From assembly GCA_007125415.1 (NCBI GenBank), contig SLDH01000251.1, positions 1 through 19,775 on the forward strand: a DNA stretch of 19,775 nt. Reading direction: 5' to 3'. The notes under the pieces were generated by a model. That model saw nothing but the letters and a program-made list of their open reading frames with translations. It made no database searches and had not been told where the DNA came from. Shown here in pieces: positions 10,528 through 17,233 of this stretch (positions are counted from its first letter, which is position 1; every line of letters starts with the position of its first letter). The position numbers and the translations under genes were made by a program. Origin of the DNA: Roseovarius sp. (GTDB lineage: Bacteria; Pseudomonadota; Alphaproteobacteria; Rhodobacterales; Rhodobacteraceae).

Positions 10528-11400
10528 TCAACGCTTGCCGTAATAGAGCCCGACCACATGCTCGGCCTCGGCAAAGAAAAGCCACCGCGAGGCGGCAATG
10601 CCGGTCGCATGGCTGATCACCGCCAGAAGGCCCAGCAGATGGCTGAACGGCACAAGCAGCAGGATGATCGGGAGGACATAGCCCAGCCCGAGCGCGATCC
10701 CCCGCAGGCGCAGGCTGTGCTTGCGCCCCACCACATGGACAAACTCGCGCAGGAGATAGTTGCTTCCGGTATGCGGTGGCTCGAACGCGCGGACCGCGCC
10801 GATATCACCCAGACCGGTGGCGCTTGCCATGTCCGTGCCGCTGGCGGCGAAGGCGCCGTCGCCTCTGAGCCACCACAGCACCTGAAGGACACCCGCCAGC
10901 GGCAACAGCGCGAGCGCAAAACTCACCTGCCCGGCAAGCAAGGCCCCGCCAGCGAGGCTGATCGCCAGAAAGAGCGCCGGGGTGAGCGCCGTGTGCCAGC
11001 GCGGCACTGTCCTGAGTTGCGCATAGATCATCGAGGTGGTGAAGACGACGCCCAGCGCGCCGAGCGCGCCCAGCCAGCCCGGGAGCGTCCAGCTTGCCGC
11101 GAAGAAGACCGCGCCCAGCGCGTAAAGCCCCATCAGGCAGAGCGCCGCAACTGATACGACCGCTTCGCGGCTGAGCCATGAGCTGCGCCACTGTGTAAAG
11201 GCCTTCAGCGCGCGCTCGGGGTGGCCCAGATGAAAGGTGGATGCGACAAGCCCGCCCACCGCCAGCCCGAAGGCGATGGCGAAGAAGGCGAAGGCTGTCC
11301 AGCCGGTCACGGCGGGCAGGCCCAGCCCGAGCCAGAAGAGCAGACCGAAGCCAAGCCCCGACAGGGTGGTGAAGATAATGACCGACGGGGCCGGGTGCAT
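10528..11400 (-). CDS. soeC: SoeC-type membrane anchor subunit (DmsC family) of sulfite dehydrogenase
   Basis: Integral membrane subunit that would anchor SoeAB to the inner face of the cytoplasmic membrane and pass electrons to quinone. The 290-residue protein has about eight hydrophobic helices (for example near residues 7-28, 32-54, 80-101, 107-125, 140-158, 160-177, 235-253 and 255-272). It carries the DmsC-family signature HLGHPERALKAF followed by SWLSREA (residues 57-80). No heme-binding or Fe-S motif is evident, as usual for this family. The ATG shares one base with the soeB stop (TGATG), so translation is coupled. Assignment to SoeC rather than DmsC rests on the companion subunits. 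Confidence 0.85.
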   Translation of the reverse strand: MHPAPSVIIFTTLSGLGFGLLFWLGLGLPAVTGWTAFAFFAIAFGLAVGGLVASTFHLGHPERALKAFTQWRSSWLSREAVVSVAALCLMGLYALGAVFFAASWTLPGWLGALGALGVVFTTSMIYAQLRTVPRWHTALTPALFLAISLAGGALLAGQVSFALALLPLAGVLQVLWWLRGDGAFAASGTDMASATGLGDIGAVRAFEPPHTGSNYLLREFVHVVGRKHSLRLRGIALGLGYVLPIILLLVPFSHLLGLLAVISHATGIAASRWLFFAEAEHVVGLYYGKR

Positions 11401-12185
11401 CAGCGCGTCTCGGAATCGGAGGCAGACCCGGCGCCACCCGGCAGGCGATCCAGCGCCTTGTCGAGCCAGCCCAGAAAGCCGCCGGCATCTTCGATCACCG
11501 GATCGAGGCGCGGGGCGTGCATGCCGGTTGTGCCCAGCTCATCCTTCTGGCGCGGGGGCAGGTATTTGTTGACCGGTTTGGTGCCCTGTTCGGGCATCAG
11601 ATCGACCCCGCCACGCTCGGCCACCAACTGGCTCACGGCGCTGTCGGGATCGCCCAGGTCGCCGAAATGCCGCGCGCCTGCGGGGCAGGTGCGCACGCAG
11701 ACGGGCTCGCGGTCGATCTCGGGGAGGTTTTCATTGTAGATGCGGTCCACGCAGAGGGTGCATTTCTTCATCACCCCTTCGGCATGGTCCATCTCGCGCG
11801 CGCCATAAGGGCAGGCCCAGGCGCAAAGCCCGCAACCGATGCAATGGCTTTCATTGACGAGCACGATCCCGTCTTCCGCACGCTTGTAGCTGGCCCCCGT
11901 GGGGCAGACCGTGACGCAGGGTGCATCCTCGCAATGCAGGCAGGATTTGGGGAAATGGACAAGCTGCGCCGCACCCGCTTCGGGCTGGATCTCGTAGGAA
12001 TGCACGCGGTTGAGAAAGGTGCCGCTGGGGCTTGCGCCCCAAGCGTCCTGATCCGAAAGCGGCGCGCCGTAATTCTCGGTGTTCCAGCCCTTGCAGGAAA
12101 TGACGCAGGCATGGCAGCCCACACAGGTGTCAAGATCGATCACGAGGCCGAGCTTCTTGTCTGTGGTTTCAGGCAAGGTTGTCAT
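11400..12185 (-). CDS. soeB: SoeB-type iron-sulfur subunit of sulfite dehydrogenase (DmsB/PsrB family)
   Basis: Electron-transfer subunit linking the molybdenum centre of SoeA to the membrane subunit. The 261-residue protein has 16 cysteines in four ferredoxin-like groups: Cys21/24/27/31, Cys82/85/90/94, Cys115/118/121/125 and Cys142/145/163/167, enough for four [4Fe-4S] clusters. No signal peptide is present. The start at 12183-12185 (MTTLPETTDKK) is chosen because GGGAG lies 8 nt upstream and the conserved part begins directly after it. An in-frame ATG further upstream (12308) would overlap soeA and encode low-complexity sequence. A 94-nt spacer containing two hairpins separates it from soeA, while it overlaps soeC by one base. 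Confidence 0.92.
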   Translation of the reverse strand: MTTLPETTDKKLGLVIDLDTCVGCHACVISCKGWNTENYGAPLSDQDAWGASPSGTFLNRVHSYEIQPEAGAAQLVHFPKSCLHCEDAPCVTVCPTGASYKRAEDGIVLVNESHCIGCGLCAWACPYGAREMDHAEGVMKKCTLCVDRIYNENLPEIDREPVCVRTCPAGARHFGDLGDPDSAVSQLVAERGGVDLMPEQGTKPVNKYLPPRQKDELGTTGMHAPRLDPVIEDAGGFLGWLDKALDRLPGGAGSASDSETR

Positions 12186-12193
12186 GGGCGCAT

Positions 12194-12198
12194 CTCCC
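12194..12198 (-). promoter_or_regulatory. Ribosome binding site of soeB
   Basis: GGGAG on the minus strand, 8 nt before the ATG at 12185, supports the short form of soeB over the upstream in-frame ATG. Confidence 0.6.
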
Positions 12199-12212
12199 TT
12201 CTTGCATGTAGA

Positions 12213-12245
12213 GGGGGCGCTGCCCCCATTGCCGCAAGCGGCAAT
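12213..12245 (-). promoter_or_regulatory. Tandem hairpins in the soeA-soeB intercistronic spacer
   Basis: Read in the operon direction, the first hairpin is ATTGCCGCTTGCGGCAAT (12245-12228): a 7-bp stem closed by a CUUG tetraloop. It is followed immediately by GGGGGC, loop AGC and GCCCCC (12227-12213). No T-run follows on this strand, so termination is not expected. The pair may protect or process the mRNA and set different SoeA and SoeB levels. A T-run does follow on the opposite strand (12256-12260), so antisense termination is an alternative. Confidence 0.5.
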
Positions 12246-12279
12246 TCCCCCGGGGTTTTTCTGCCAAGAAGAAGCGGGG

Positions 12280-15108
12280 TCATTTGCCGACCTTCCAGGC
12301 AAGATCACCCGGCGCCTCGCCTACGGCAGAGTCGATTGGCGGGAAGGCGGGTTGTGATTCCGGTGGGGGGGCGGACTTTTCGATCTTCACGCGCAGGTCG
12401 AACCATGCGGCCTGACCGGTGATCGGGTCACTGTTGGCCCAGCGCAGGCCGTCACCACGGGGGGGCAGAAGCTCGTGAATGAGGTGGTTGAGCAGAAAGC
12501 CGCGGGTGGCCTCCGGGGCGTCTTCGCTGAGCGCCCAGGCACCCTTGCGCTTGCCGATGGCATTCCATGTCCAGACCGTGTTTTCGTTGAGCGCGGCCAT
12601 ATGGGCCACGGGTACGGTGATGGTGCCGTGCGCCGAGGTCACGCGCGCCCAGTCGCCTTCGCGCAGGTCATGCGCCTGCATCAGCCTTGTGGGCAGGTAG
12701 AGCGGGTTGTGCCCGTGGATCTGGCGGAGCCAGGCGTTCTGCGTGCCCCAGGAATGATACATGGCCATGGGGCGCTGGGTGAGCGCGTGAACGGGGAATT
12801 CCTGCGCGTCCACATGGCTGTCTTCAAACGGGGGATACCAGACCGGCAGCGGGTCCATCGTGGCCCTGATCTGCGCGCGCAGATGATCCGGGGGCTGGCG
12901 CTCACCATGGCCTTCGGCGGCGAGCTGGAACCGGCGCAGGGGCTCGACATAGAGATCGAAGAGATAGGGCTGGGGGCTGTCATAGAGGCCCGTCTCCACC
13001 GCCCAGGCCTGATAGCCCATGTTCCAGGGTTTCATGTAGACGCAGGTTTCGGGGATGTGTTTCACACAGAAGCCGCCATTGGCGATGTACTGTTCGAGCT
13101 GTGCCGGGTTAGGCGCGCCGCGGCCATGGGCGGGCCCCGCCTCACCCTGTCGCCAGCCGGCGAGCGGGCCGATGCCGGGCTTGCGCTCGTGATTGACGAT
13201 GTAATCGGCGTAGTCGGTATATTTCGGGCGGCCATCCTCATTCGTGAAGCCGGGCAGGCGCAGCTTGTTGGCCAATTGGATGAGCACGGTCTGAAAGCCG
13301 CGCACATCGCGGTCAGGCTCGACCACGGGCCAGCGGATCGCATCGGCGGCGGCATCGGCCTCGCAAATGGGACGGTCGAGCAGGCTGATGCAATCATGGC
13401 GCTCCAGATAGGTCGTGTCGGGCAGAACGAGATCGGCATAGGCCACCATCTCGGAGCTGTAGGCATCCGAATAGATGATCCGCGGGATCACATACTCGCC
13501 GCTTTCATCCTTGTCGGTCAGCATCTCCATCACGCCGCGCGTGTTCATCGAGGAATTCCACGACATGTTGGCCATGTACATGAAAAGCGTATCGATGCGG
13601 TACGGATCGCCCGCATGGGCATTGGAGATCACCATATGCATCAGCCCATGCGCAGACATCGGGTTTTCCCATGTGAAGGCCTTGTCGATGCGCGCGGGCG
13701 TGCCATCCTCGCGCAGGGCGAGATCATCGGGCCCGTGCACGAAGCCCAGATGCGGGCCGTCGAGCGGCTTGCCCGGGGTCACCTTGCAATGCGGGGTGGG
13801 GTGGATGCCCGAGGGTTTGGGATAGGGGGGCTTGAAGCGAAAGCCCCCGGGCACCTCGACACTGCCGAGAAGGATCTGCAGCATGTGCAGCGCGCGGCAG
13901 GTCTGGAACCCGTTGGAATGAGCACTGATCCCGCGCATGGCATGGAAGCTGACCGGGCGACCCGTCATGCTCTGATGCGTCTCGCCGCGAAAATCCGTCC
14001 ATTCCCGCGCCAGCGTGATCTCTTCTTCGAAGGCGACACGGGCAAGCTCGGCGGCGATGGCGCGAATTTTACCGGGCGCCACCCCGCAGCGTTCGGCCAC
14101 CGCTTCGGGGGCGTATTGCGCATCGAGATAGCGCTCGGCCAGAAGATGCATGACCGGGCGATGGGTGACGCCGCCCGCGGTATGGGTGGCGTGCAGATCG
14201 GGGCGCACGCCCGGCTGGTCAAAAGGTGCCAGATCACCGGTTGCGCGATCGATCACCAGCGCCTTGCCCGCCGCATCGCGCATCAAGAGCCCGTATTCGG
14301 GCGAGCCTGCATCGCCATTCACCAGCACCGGCGCGTTTGTGTAGCGCGCCAGATAATCAAGATCGATCTTGCCGGCACGCAGGAGTTCATGCACCAGCGC
14401 GAGGATGAAAAGCCCGTCGGTTCCCGGCGTGATCCCGACCCAGTCATCCGCCACGGCGTTGTAGCCTGAGCGGATCGGGTTCACCCCGATCACCTTCGCG
14501 CCGCGCGCCTTGAGCCGGCCGATACCCATCTTGATCGGGTTGCTGTCATGATCCTCGGCCACGCCGAACAGCATGAAGAGCCTGGTATGCTCCCAGTCGG
14601 GCTGGCCGAACTCCCAGAAGGCGCCACCCATCGTGTAGATGCCCGCAGCCGCCATGTTGACCGAGCAGAACCCGCCATGGGCGGCGTAGTTCGGCGTACC
14701 GAAATTCTGCGCCCAGAAGCTGGTGAAGCTTTGTGACTGGTCGCGCCCGGTGAAGAAGGCCAGCTTTTCGGGCGCGTCGCGCCGCAGCGGTTCGAGCCAG
14801 CTTGTGGCGATCTCGAGCGCCTCGTCCCAGCCGATTTCCTCGAACTTCCCCGAACCGCGCGGGCCCACCCGCTTCAGCGGCGCGCGCAGGCGCGAGGGGG
14901 CATTGACCTGCATGATGCCCGCCGAGCCCTTGGCGCAGAGCACACCGCGATTGACCGGATGATCGCGGTTGCCCTCGATATAGGCGACCTTGCCCTCCTT
15001 CATGTGCACGTCGATACCGCAGCGGCAGGCGCACATGTAGCAGGTGGTCTTGCGGATTTCGTCGGATACGTGCGGGGAGGTGTCGAGCTTGGGTTGCTGA
15101 AGGGTCAT
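12280..15108 (-). CDS. soeA: SoeA-type molybdopterin catalytic subunit of cytoplasmic sulfite dehydrogenase (quinone)
   Basis: Molybdenum bis-MGD enzyme of the DMSO reductase superfamily, predicted to oxidise sulfite to sulfate in the cytoplasm, for instance sulfite released from taurine or other sulfonates. The 942-residue protein begins with an Fe-S motif Cys23-x2-Cys26-x3-Cys30 and Cys58 for one [4Fe-4S] cluster. The likely Mo ligand is Cys148 in HGGFCSVNMAAAG; Cys at this site fits the PsrA/SoeA branch, not the Ser of DmsA. No twin-arginine signal precedes the Fe-S motif, which argues for a cytoplasmic location as in characterised SoeABC and against periplasmic DMSO or polysulfide reductase. 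AAGGAAG lies about 4 nt before the ATG. First gene of a three-gene operon and divergent from rppH. Another substrate within the superfamily cannot be excluded. Confidence 0.9.
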   Translation of the reverse strand: MTLQQPKLDTSPHVSDEIRKTTCYMCACRCGIDVHMKEGKVAYIEGNRDHPVNRGVLCAKGSAGIMQVNAPSRLRAPLKRVGPRGSGKFEEIGWDEALEIATSWLEPLRRDAPEKLAFFTGRDQSQSFTSFWAQNFGTPNYAAHGGFCSVNMAAAGIYTMGGAFWEFGQPDWEHTRLFMLFGVAEDHDSNPIKMGIGRLKARGAKVIGVNPIRSGYNAVADDWVGITPGTDGLFILALVHELLRAGKIDLDYLARYTNAPVLVNGDAGSPEYGLLMRDAAGKALVIDRATGDLAPFDQPGVRPDLHATHTAGGVTHRPVMHLLAERYLDAQYAPEAVAERCGVAPGKIRAIAAELARVAFEEEITLAREWTDFRGETHQSMTGRPVSFHAMRGISAHSNGFQTCRALHMLQILLGSVEVPGGFRFKPPYPKPSGIHPTPHCKVTPGKPLDGPHLGFVHGPDDLALREDGTPARIDKAFTWENPMSAHGLMHMVISNAHAGDPYRIDTLFMYMANMSWNSSMNTRGVMEMLTDKDESGEYVIPRIIYSDAYSSEMVAYADLVLPDTTYLERHDCISLLDRPICEADAAADAIRWPVVEPDRDVRGFQTVLIQLANKLRLPGFTNEDGRPKYTDYADYIVNHERKPGIGPLAGWRQGEAGPAHGRGAPNPAQLEQYIANGGFCVKHIPETCVYMKPWNMGYQAWAVETGLYDSPQPYLFDLYVEPLRRFQLAAEGHGERQPPDHLRAQIRATMDPLPVWYPPFEDSHVDAQEFPVHALTQRPMAMYHSWGTQNAWLRQIHGHNPLYLPTRLMQAHDLREGDWARVTSAHGTITVPVAHMAALNENTVWTWNAIGKRKGAWALSEDAPEATRGFLLNHLIHELLPPRGDGLRWANSDPITGQAAWFDLRVKIEKSAPPPESQPAFPPIDSAVGEAPGDLAWKVGK

Positions 15109-15172
15109 CAGGCTTCCTTGTTCCTCCTCGGGCGCGCTGCGCCTGTCCGGTGTGCCTCGCCTCCAAGGCCGC

Positions 15173-15178
15173 TGTCAA
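15173..15178 (-). promoter_or_regulatory. Possible -35 box for the soe operon
   Basis: A consensus TTGACA occurs on the minus strand about 65 nt before the soeA start. No good -10 box is found at the expected distance (the bases there read GCACAC), so this is weak. Confidence 0.2.
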
Positions 15179-15209
15179 TCGCGCGATCCGTCACTTTCAT
15201 ACCTAGGCG

Positions 15210-15235
15210 AGGTCGCACGTCATCGCGACTTTTTT
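15210..15235 (+). terminator. Hairpin with T6 tail in the soeA-rppH divergent region
   Basis: Arms GGTCGC (15211-15216) and GCGACT (15225-15230, including a G-U pair) enclose an 8-nt loop and run into six Ts (15230-15235). This is a fair rho-independent terminator on the plus strand. It lies about 160 nt upstream of rppH, so it would either stop antisense transcripts leaving soeA or act as a leader terminator for rppH. Confidence 0.4.
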
Positions 15236-15373
15236 CTTCGCTCTTCGGGAAATTCAAGATGTTTTTCCCAAGTTGGAAGGCTTTTCACCGATGAGGTTCT
15301 TCGTTCAATTCAGGCAGGGCTTTCGTTCGGGCTCAATCTGCTTGACCCCGGGGCGCGATCGTCTCATCAGGAC

Positions 15374-15379
15374 AGGAGG
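15374..15379 (+). promoter_or_regulatory. Shine-Dalgarno AGGAGG upstream of rppH
   Basis: A perfect AGGAGG lies 13 nt before ATG 15393, rather far but the best site near the start of the conserved protein. GGAAGG before ATG 15291 is a competing site for a longer product. Confidence 0.45.
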
Positions 15380-15392
15380 CAGTATCGAGCAG

Positions 15393-15878
15393 ATGATGAC
15401 CCCCGAAGAGATCGCAAAACTCCCCTATCGTCGCTGTGCCGGCGTGATGCTGGTGAATGCAGAGGGCCATGTCTTTGCCGGTCAGCGGATCGACTATCAG
15501 GCCGAAGCCTGGCAGATGCCCCAGGGCGGCATCGACCCGGGAGAAGCGCCCCGCGAGGCCGCCTTGCGCGAATTGCGCGAAGAGACCGGCGTGCCTGCCT
15601 CGCTTGTGCAGATCGAGGCGGAGACGGCGGGTTGGATCCCCTATGATCTGCCCCATGATCTGGTGCCTAAACTCTGGAAAGGGCGCTATCGCGGGCAGGA
15701 GCAGAAATGGTTTCTGATGCGCTTTCAGGGCACCGATGCGGATGTGAACATCGGCACCGAGACCCCGGAGTTTTCCCGATGGTGCTGGCTACCCCCCGAT
15801 CAGCTTGTGGCGCGCATCGTGCCGTTCAAGCGGCAGGTTTATGCCCGCATCCTCGATGAATTCGGCGATTACCTGTGA
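15393..15878 (+). CDS. rppH: RNA pyrophosphohydrolase (Nudix hydrolase)
   Basis: Removes pyrophosphate from triphosphorylated mRNA 5' ends, starting RNase E-type decay; cytoplasmic. The 161-residue product matches family length (about 160). The Nudix box is complete: GGIDPGE followed by REL-REETGV, fitting G-x5-E-x7-R-E-U-x-E-E-x-G-U. The N-terminal YRRCAGVML and the WQMPQGGID stretch are typical of RppH. Two adjacent ATGs (15393, 15396) precede the conserved [12 protein letters not shown]. The frame stays open upstream to 15273, but the added residues look unrelated to the family. The gene is divergent from soeA and followed by an 8-bp hairpin 40 nt downstream. Nudix relatives acting on diadenosine polyphosphates are a remote alternative. 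Confidence 0.92.
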   Translation: MMTPEEIAKLPYRRCAGVMLVNAEGHVFAGQRIDYQAEAWQMPQGGIDPGEAPREAALRELREETGVPASLVQIEAETAGWIPYDLPHDLVPKLWKGRYRGQEQKWFLMRFQGTDADVNIGTETPEFSRWCWLPPDQLVARIVPFKRQVYARILDEFGDYL

Positions 15879-15918
15879 TGCGGGCCGTCATGCCGTCGGT
15901 TGCCATACGCGTCACCTC

Positions 15919-15944
15919 GCAGACAGCGTCGCTTTCCTGTCTGC
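15919..15944 (+). terminator. 8-bp perfect hairpin after rppH
   Basis: GCAGACAG (15919-15926) and CTGTCTGC (15937-15944) flank a 10-nt loop, 40 nt after the rppH stop. No T-run follows, so it may be a rho-independent terminator of weak form or an mRNA 3'-end stabiliser. Confidence 0.35.
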
Positions 15945-16145
15945 CGTCGCAATCAATTCGGATCCCATGGCGCATTTTCTTGGTCGAATTTACCGGCAGG
16001 ACTTGTTTCGTATGTCAAGAAACCTGCCTTGATCTGCCCGATAGAGCCACGCGACACAAGACTCAGGATTGCGGATCGACTGGTGCAACGCCTTTGGGAG
16101 GCTGGTGAAAACTGCCTAACTCCTGTCTCCAGGCGCCTTGAGCCG

Positions 16146-16235
16146 GAAAACTGTTCCGCGACAGGCTTGCTCCTCCGTCTCGCCCGGGCGGCGCCCTGCT
16201 CTTGGCGTAGAAGCAGAGGGGCAAGAACAGTTTTC
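16146..16235 (+). ncRNA. Candidate small structured RNA (90 nt, 11-bp outer stem, T-rich tail)
   Basis: GAAAACTGTTC (16146-16156) is the exact reverse complement of GAACAGTTTTC (16225-16235). Inside it, CTTGCTCCTC (16166-16175) pairs with GAGGGGCAAG (16216-16225) at nine positions plus a G-U pair, and a GC-rich head fills the middle. GTCG and five Ts (16240-16244) follow, as at a rho-independent 3' end. Strand is inferred from this tail. A short transposon-derived element with 11-bp terminal repeats is an alternative, but I see no target duplication. No promoter was recognised. Confidence 0.35.
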
Positions 16236-16306
16236 GTCGTTTTTGCAGCCATTGTTCATTTTTCAGCGGCCTGTTTGGTGGAATCTTCCGAGCGAATTGG
16301 GAAGTT

Positions 16307-16328
16307 GCATTGCTGTTTCAGCACATGC
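16307..16328. terminator. Imperfect hairpin downstream of the glutamine amidotransferase gene
   Basis: GCATTGCTG (16307-16315) and CAGCACATGC (16319-16328) can pair around a TTT loop with a one-base bulge, 25 nt past the stop codon of the minus-strand gene. No T-run follows on either strand, so the assignment is tentative. Confidence 0.25.
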
Positions 16329-16352
16329 TGCCCCGGCCCCTGATCCGCCGCC

Positions 16353-17096
16353 TCAGCCCCCCGCCGAGCCGCCGTAGCGCTGCACGAAATTCTGCAAAAT
16401 CCGCTCGGGCGCATGCACATCGGCTGCGCGGCACATGGCGATGAGATCATCCGCCGTCTCGGGCGGGAAATAGCCCTTGTGCCGGTAGATCCTGATCCGT
16501 GTCTCGAAACCTTGCGCATCGGCCTCGGGATGAAACTGTGTGGCATAGACATGGCGTCCGTGGCGCACCATCTGAAAGGGGCAGGCGGGCGAGGCCACCA
16601 GATGCGTGCACCCGTCGGGCAGGGCCTGAAGCGCCTCCTTGTGGCCCACGAATGCGGTGAAGCGCTCCGGCACGCCCTGAAGCAGCGGATCGGGGGCAAC
16701 GATCTCACAGGCGGCGGTGCCCACCGGCTCGCCATAGGCGCGCTTGCTTACATCGCCACCCAGATGCTTGCCCAGAATGCCGATACCATAACAGCAGCCC
16801 AGAAATGGAAAATCCCGCGCGGTGATCTCGGGCATGAGCGACAGGACGGCGGCCTCGATCCGGGCCTCCATCGCTGTCTTTTCATCCGCGCTGTCGGAGA
16901 CACAGCCCGGCCCGCCACCGACGATGACGCCCGCGTGATCGTCAAGCGAGAGATCCGCGGGGAGGGCCTGCTGATCAAGGCGGATGCGATGCGCCCGGTC
17001 AGACGGCAAGCCGCCTTTCTGCAGAAGGGCTTCGAATTCATTGTCCGACGCCTCCGTCTCGGGGCGCAATTGCAGGACGAGAAAGGGCTTTGACAT
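16353..17096 (-). CDS. Class I glutamine amidotransferase (GMP synthase-like)
   Basis: Stand-alone glutaminase-type domain of 247 residues. The nucleophile elbow is GCCYG within FLGCCYGIGILGKHLGG, and the His-x-Glu pair is in YATQFHPEAD, so the Cys-His-Glu triad is intact. An N-terminal GGGPGCVSD stretch fits the fold. Such proteins are usually annotated as GMP synthase-like amidotransferases. Without a fused synthetase domain or a neighbouring partner enzyme the acceptor cannot be named; gamma-glutamyl hydrolase activity is also possible. The ATG at 17094-17096 (MSKPFLVLQLRPE) starts the conserved sequence. The frame is open further upstream to 17720, but that part runs antisense into the next gene and is not credible. 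Divergent from the kdtA-like gene with a 137-nt spacer. Confidence 0.85.
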   Translation of the reverse strand: MSKPFLVLQLRPETEASDNEFEALLQKGGLPSDRAHRIRLDQQALPADLSLDDHAGVIVGGGPGCVSDSADEKTAMEARIEAAVLSLMPEITARDFPFLGCCYGIGILGKHLGGDVSKRAYGEPVGTAACEIVAPDPLLQGVPERFTAFVGHKEALQALPDGCTHLVASPACPFQMVRHGRHVYATQFHPEADAQGFETRIRIYRHKGYFPPETADDLIAMCRAADVHAPERILQNFVQRYGGSAGG

Positions 17097-17168
17097 GACG
17101 GGCGGGCCTTTGAAGTGATCCGCGATGTGGTTGCCTGTTTCGTCCCGCAGGTCAAGCCTCTGTTCCGC

Positions 17169-17196
17169 TTGACCACGCAGGCCAGAGGGATAGGCT
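17169..17196 (+). promoter_or_regulatory. Promoter candidate for the kdtA-like/lpxK-like operon
   Basis: TTGACC (17169-17174), a 16-nt spacer and TAGGCT (17191-17196) give a sigma-70-like arrangement 38 nt before the kdtA-like start. The -35 box is five of six to consensus, the -10 box weaker. Confidence 0.3.
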
Positions 17197-17233
17197 GCGC
17201 GCCTGACCCCTTGCCGAGGATGCCCTGTCACGC

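Larger units (their letters stand above)
15879..16352. other. Convergent intergenic region, no supported gene
   Basis: This 474-nt gap lies between rppH and the convergent glutamine amidotransferase gene. Short open frames exist on both strands but none has a good ribosome site or recognisable sequence. The region is less GC-rich in its second half and holds three inverted repeats (15919-15944, 16146-16235, 16307-16328), of which the middle one may be a small RNA. Confidence 0.6.

Noticed and set aside
12186..12308. Longer form of soeB
   Set aside because: The extra 41 residues are encoded by the hairpin spacer and the end of soeA and have no iron-sulfur subunit similarity; a good ribosome site precedes 12185.
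12475..14469. A 664-codon open frame on the plus strand
   Set aside because: It is antisense to soeA, whose motifs are clear on the minus strand, and its product has no recognisable domain.
10528..15108. Identification of the operon as dmsABC (DMSO reductase)
   Set aside because: The catalytic subunit has no Tat signal and a Cys at the Mo-ligand site, which fits SoeABC better.
15273..15392. Longer N-terminus for RppH (ATG at 15273 or 15291)
   Set aside because: A fair ribosome site precedes 15291, but the added 34 to 40 residues exceed the usual family length and look unrelated. Not fully excluded.
15953..16252. A 99-codon minus-strand frame (MAAKTTKTVLAPLLL start)
   Set aside because: It has no clear ribosome site or recognisable sequence, and it spans the inverted repeats that better explain the region.
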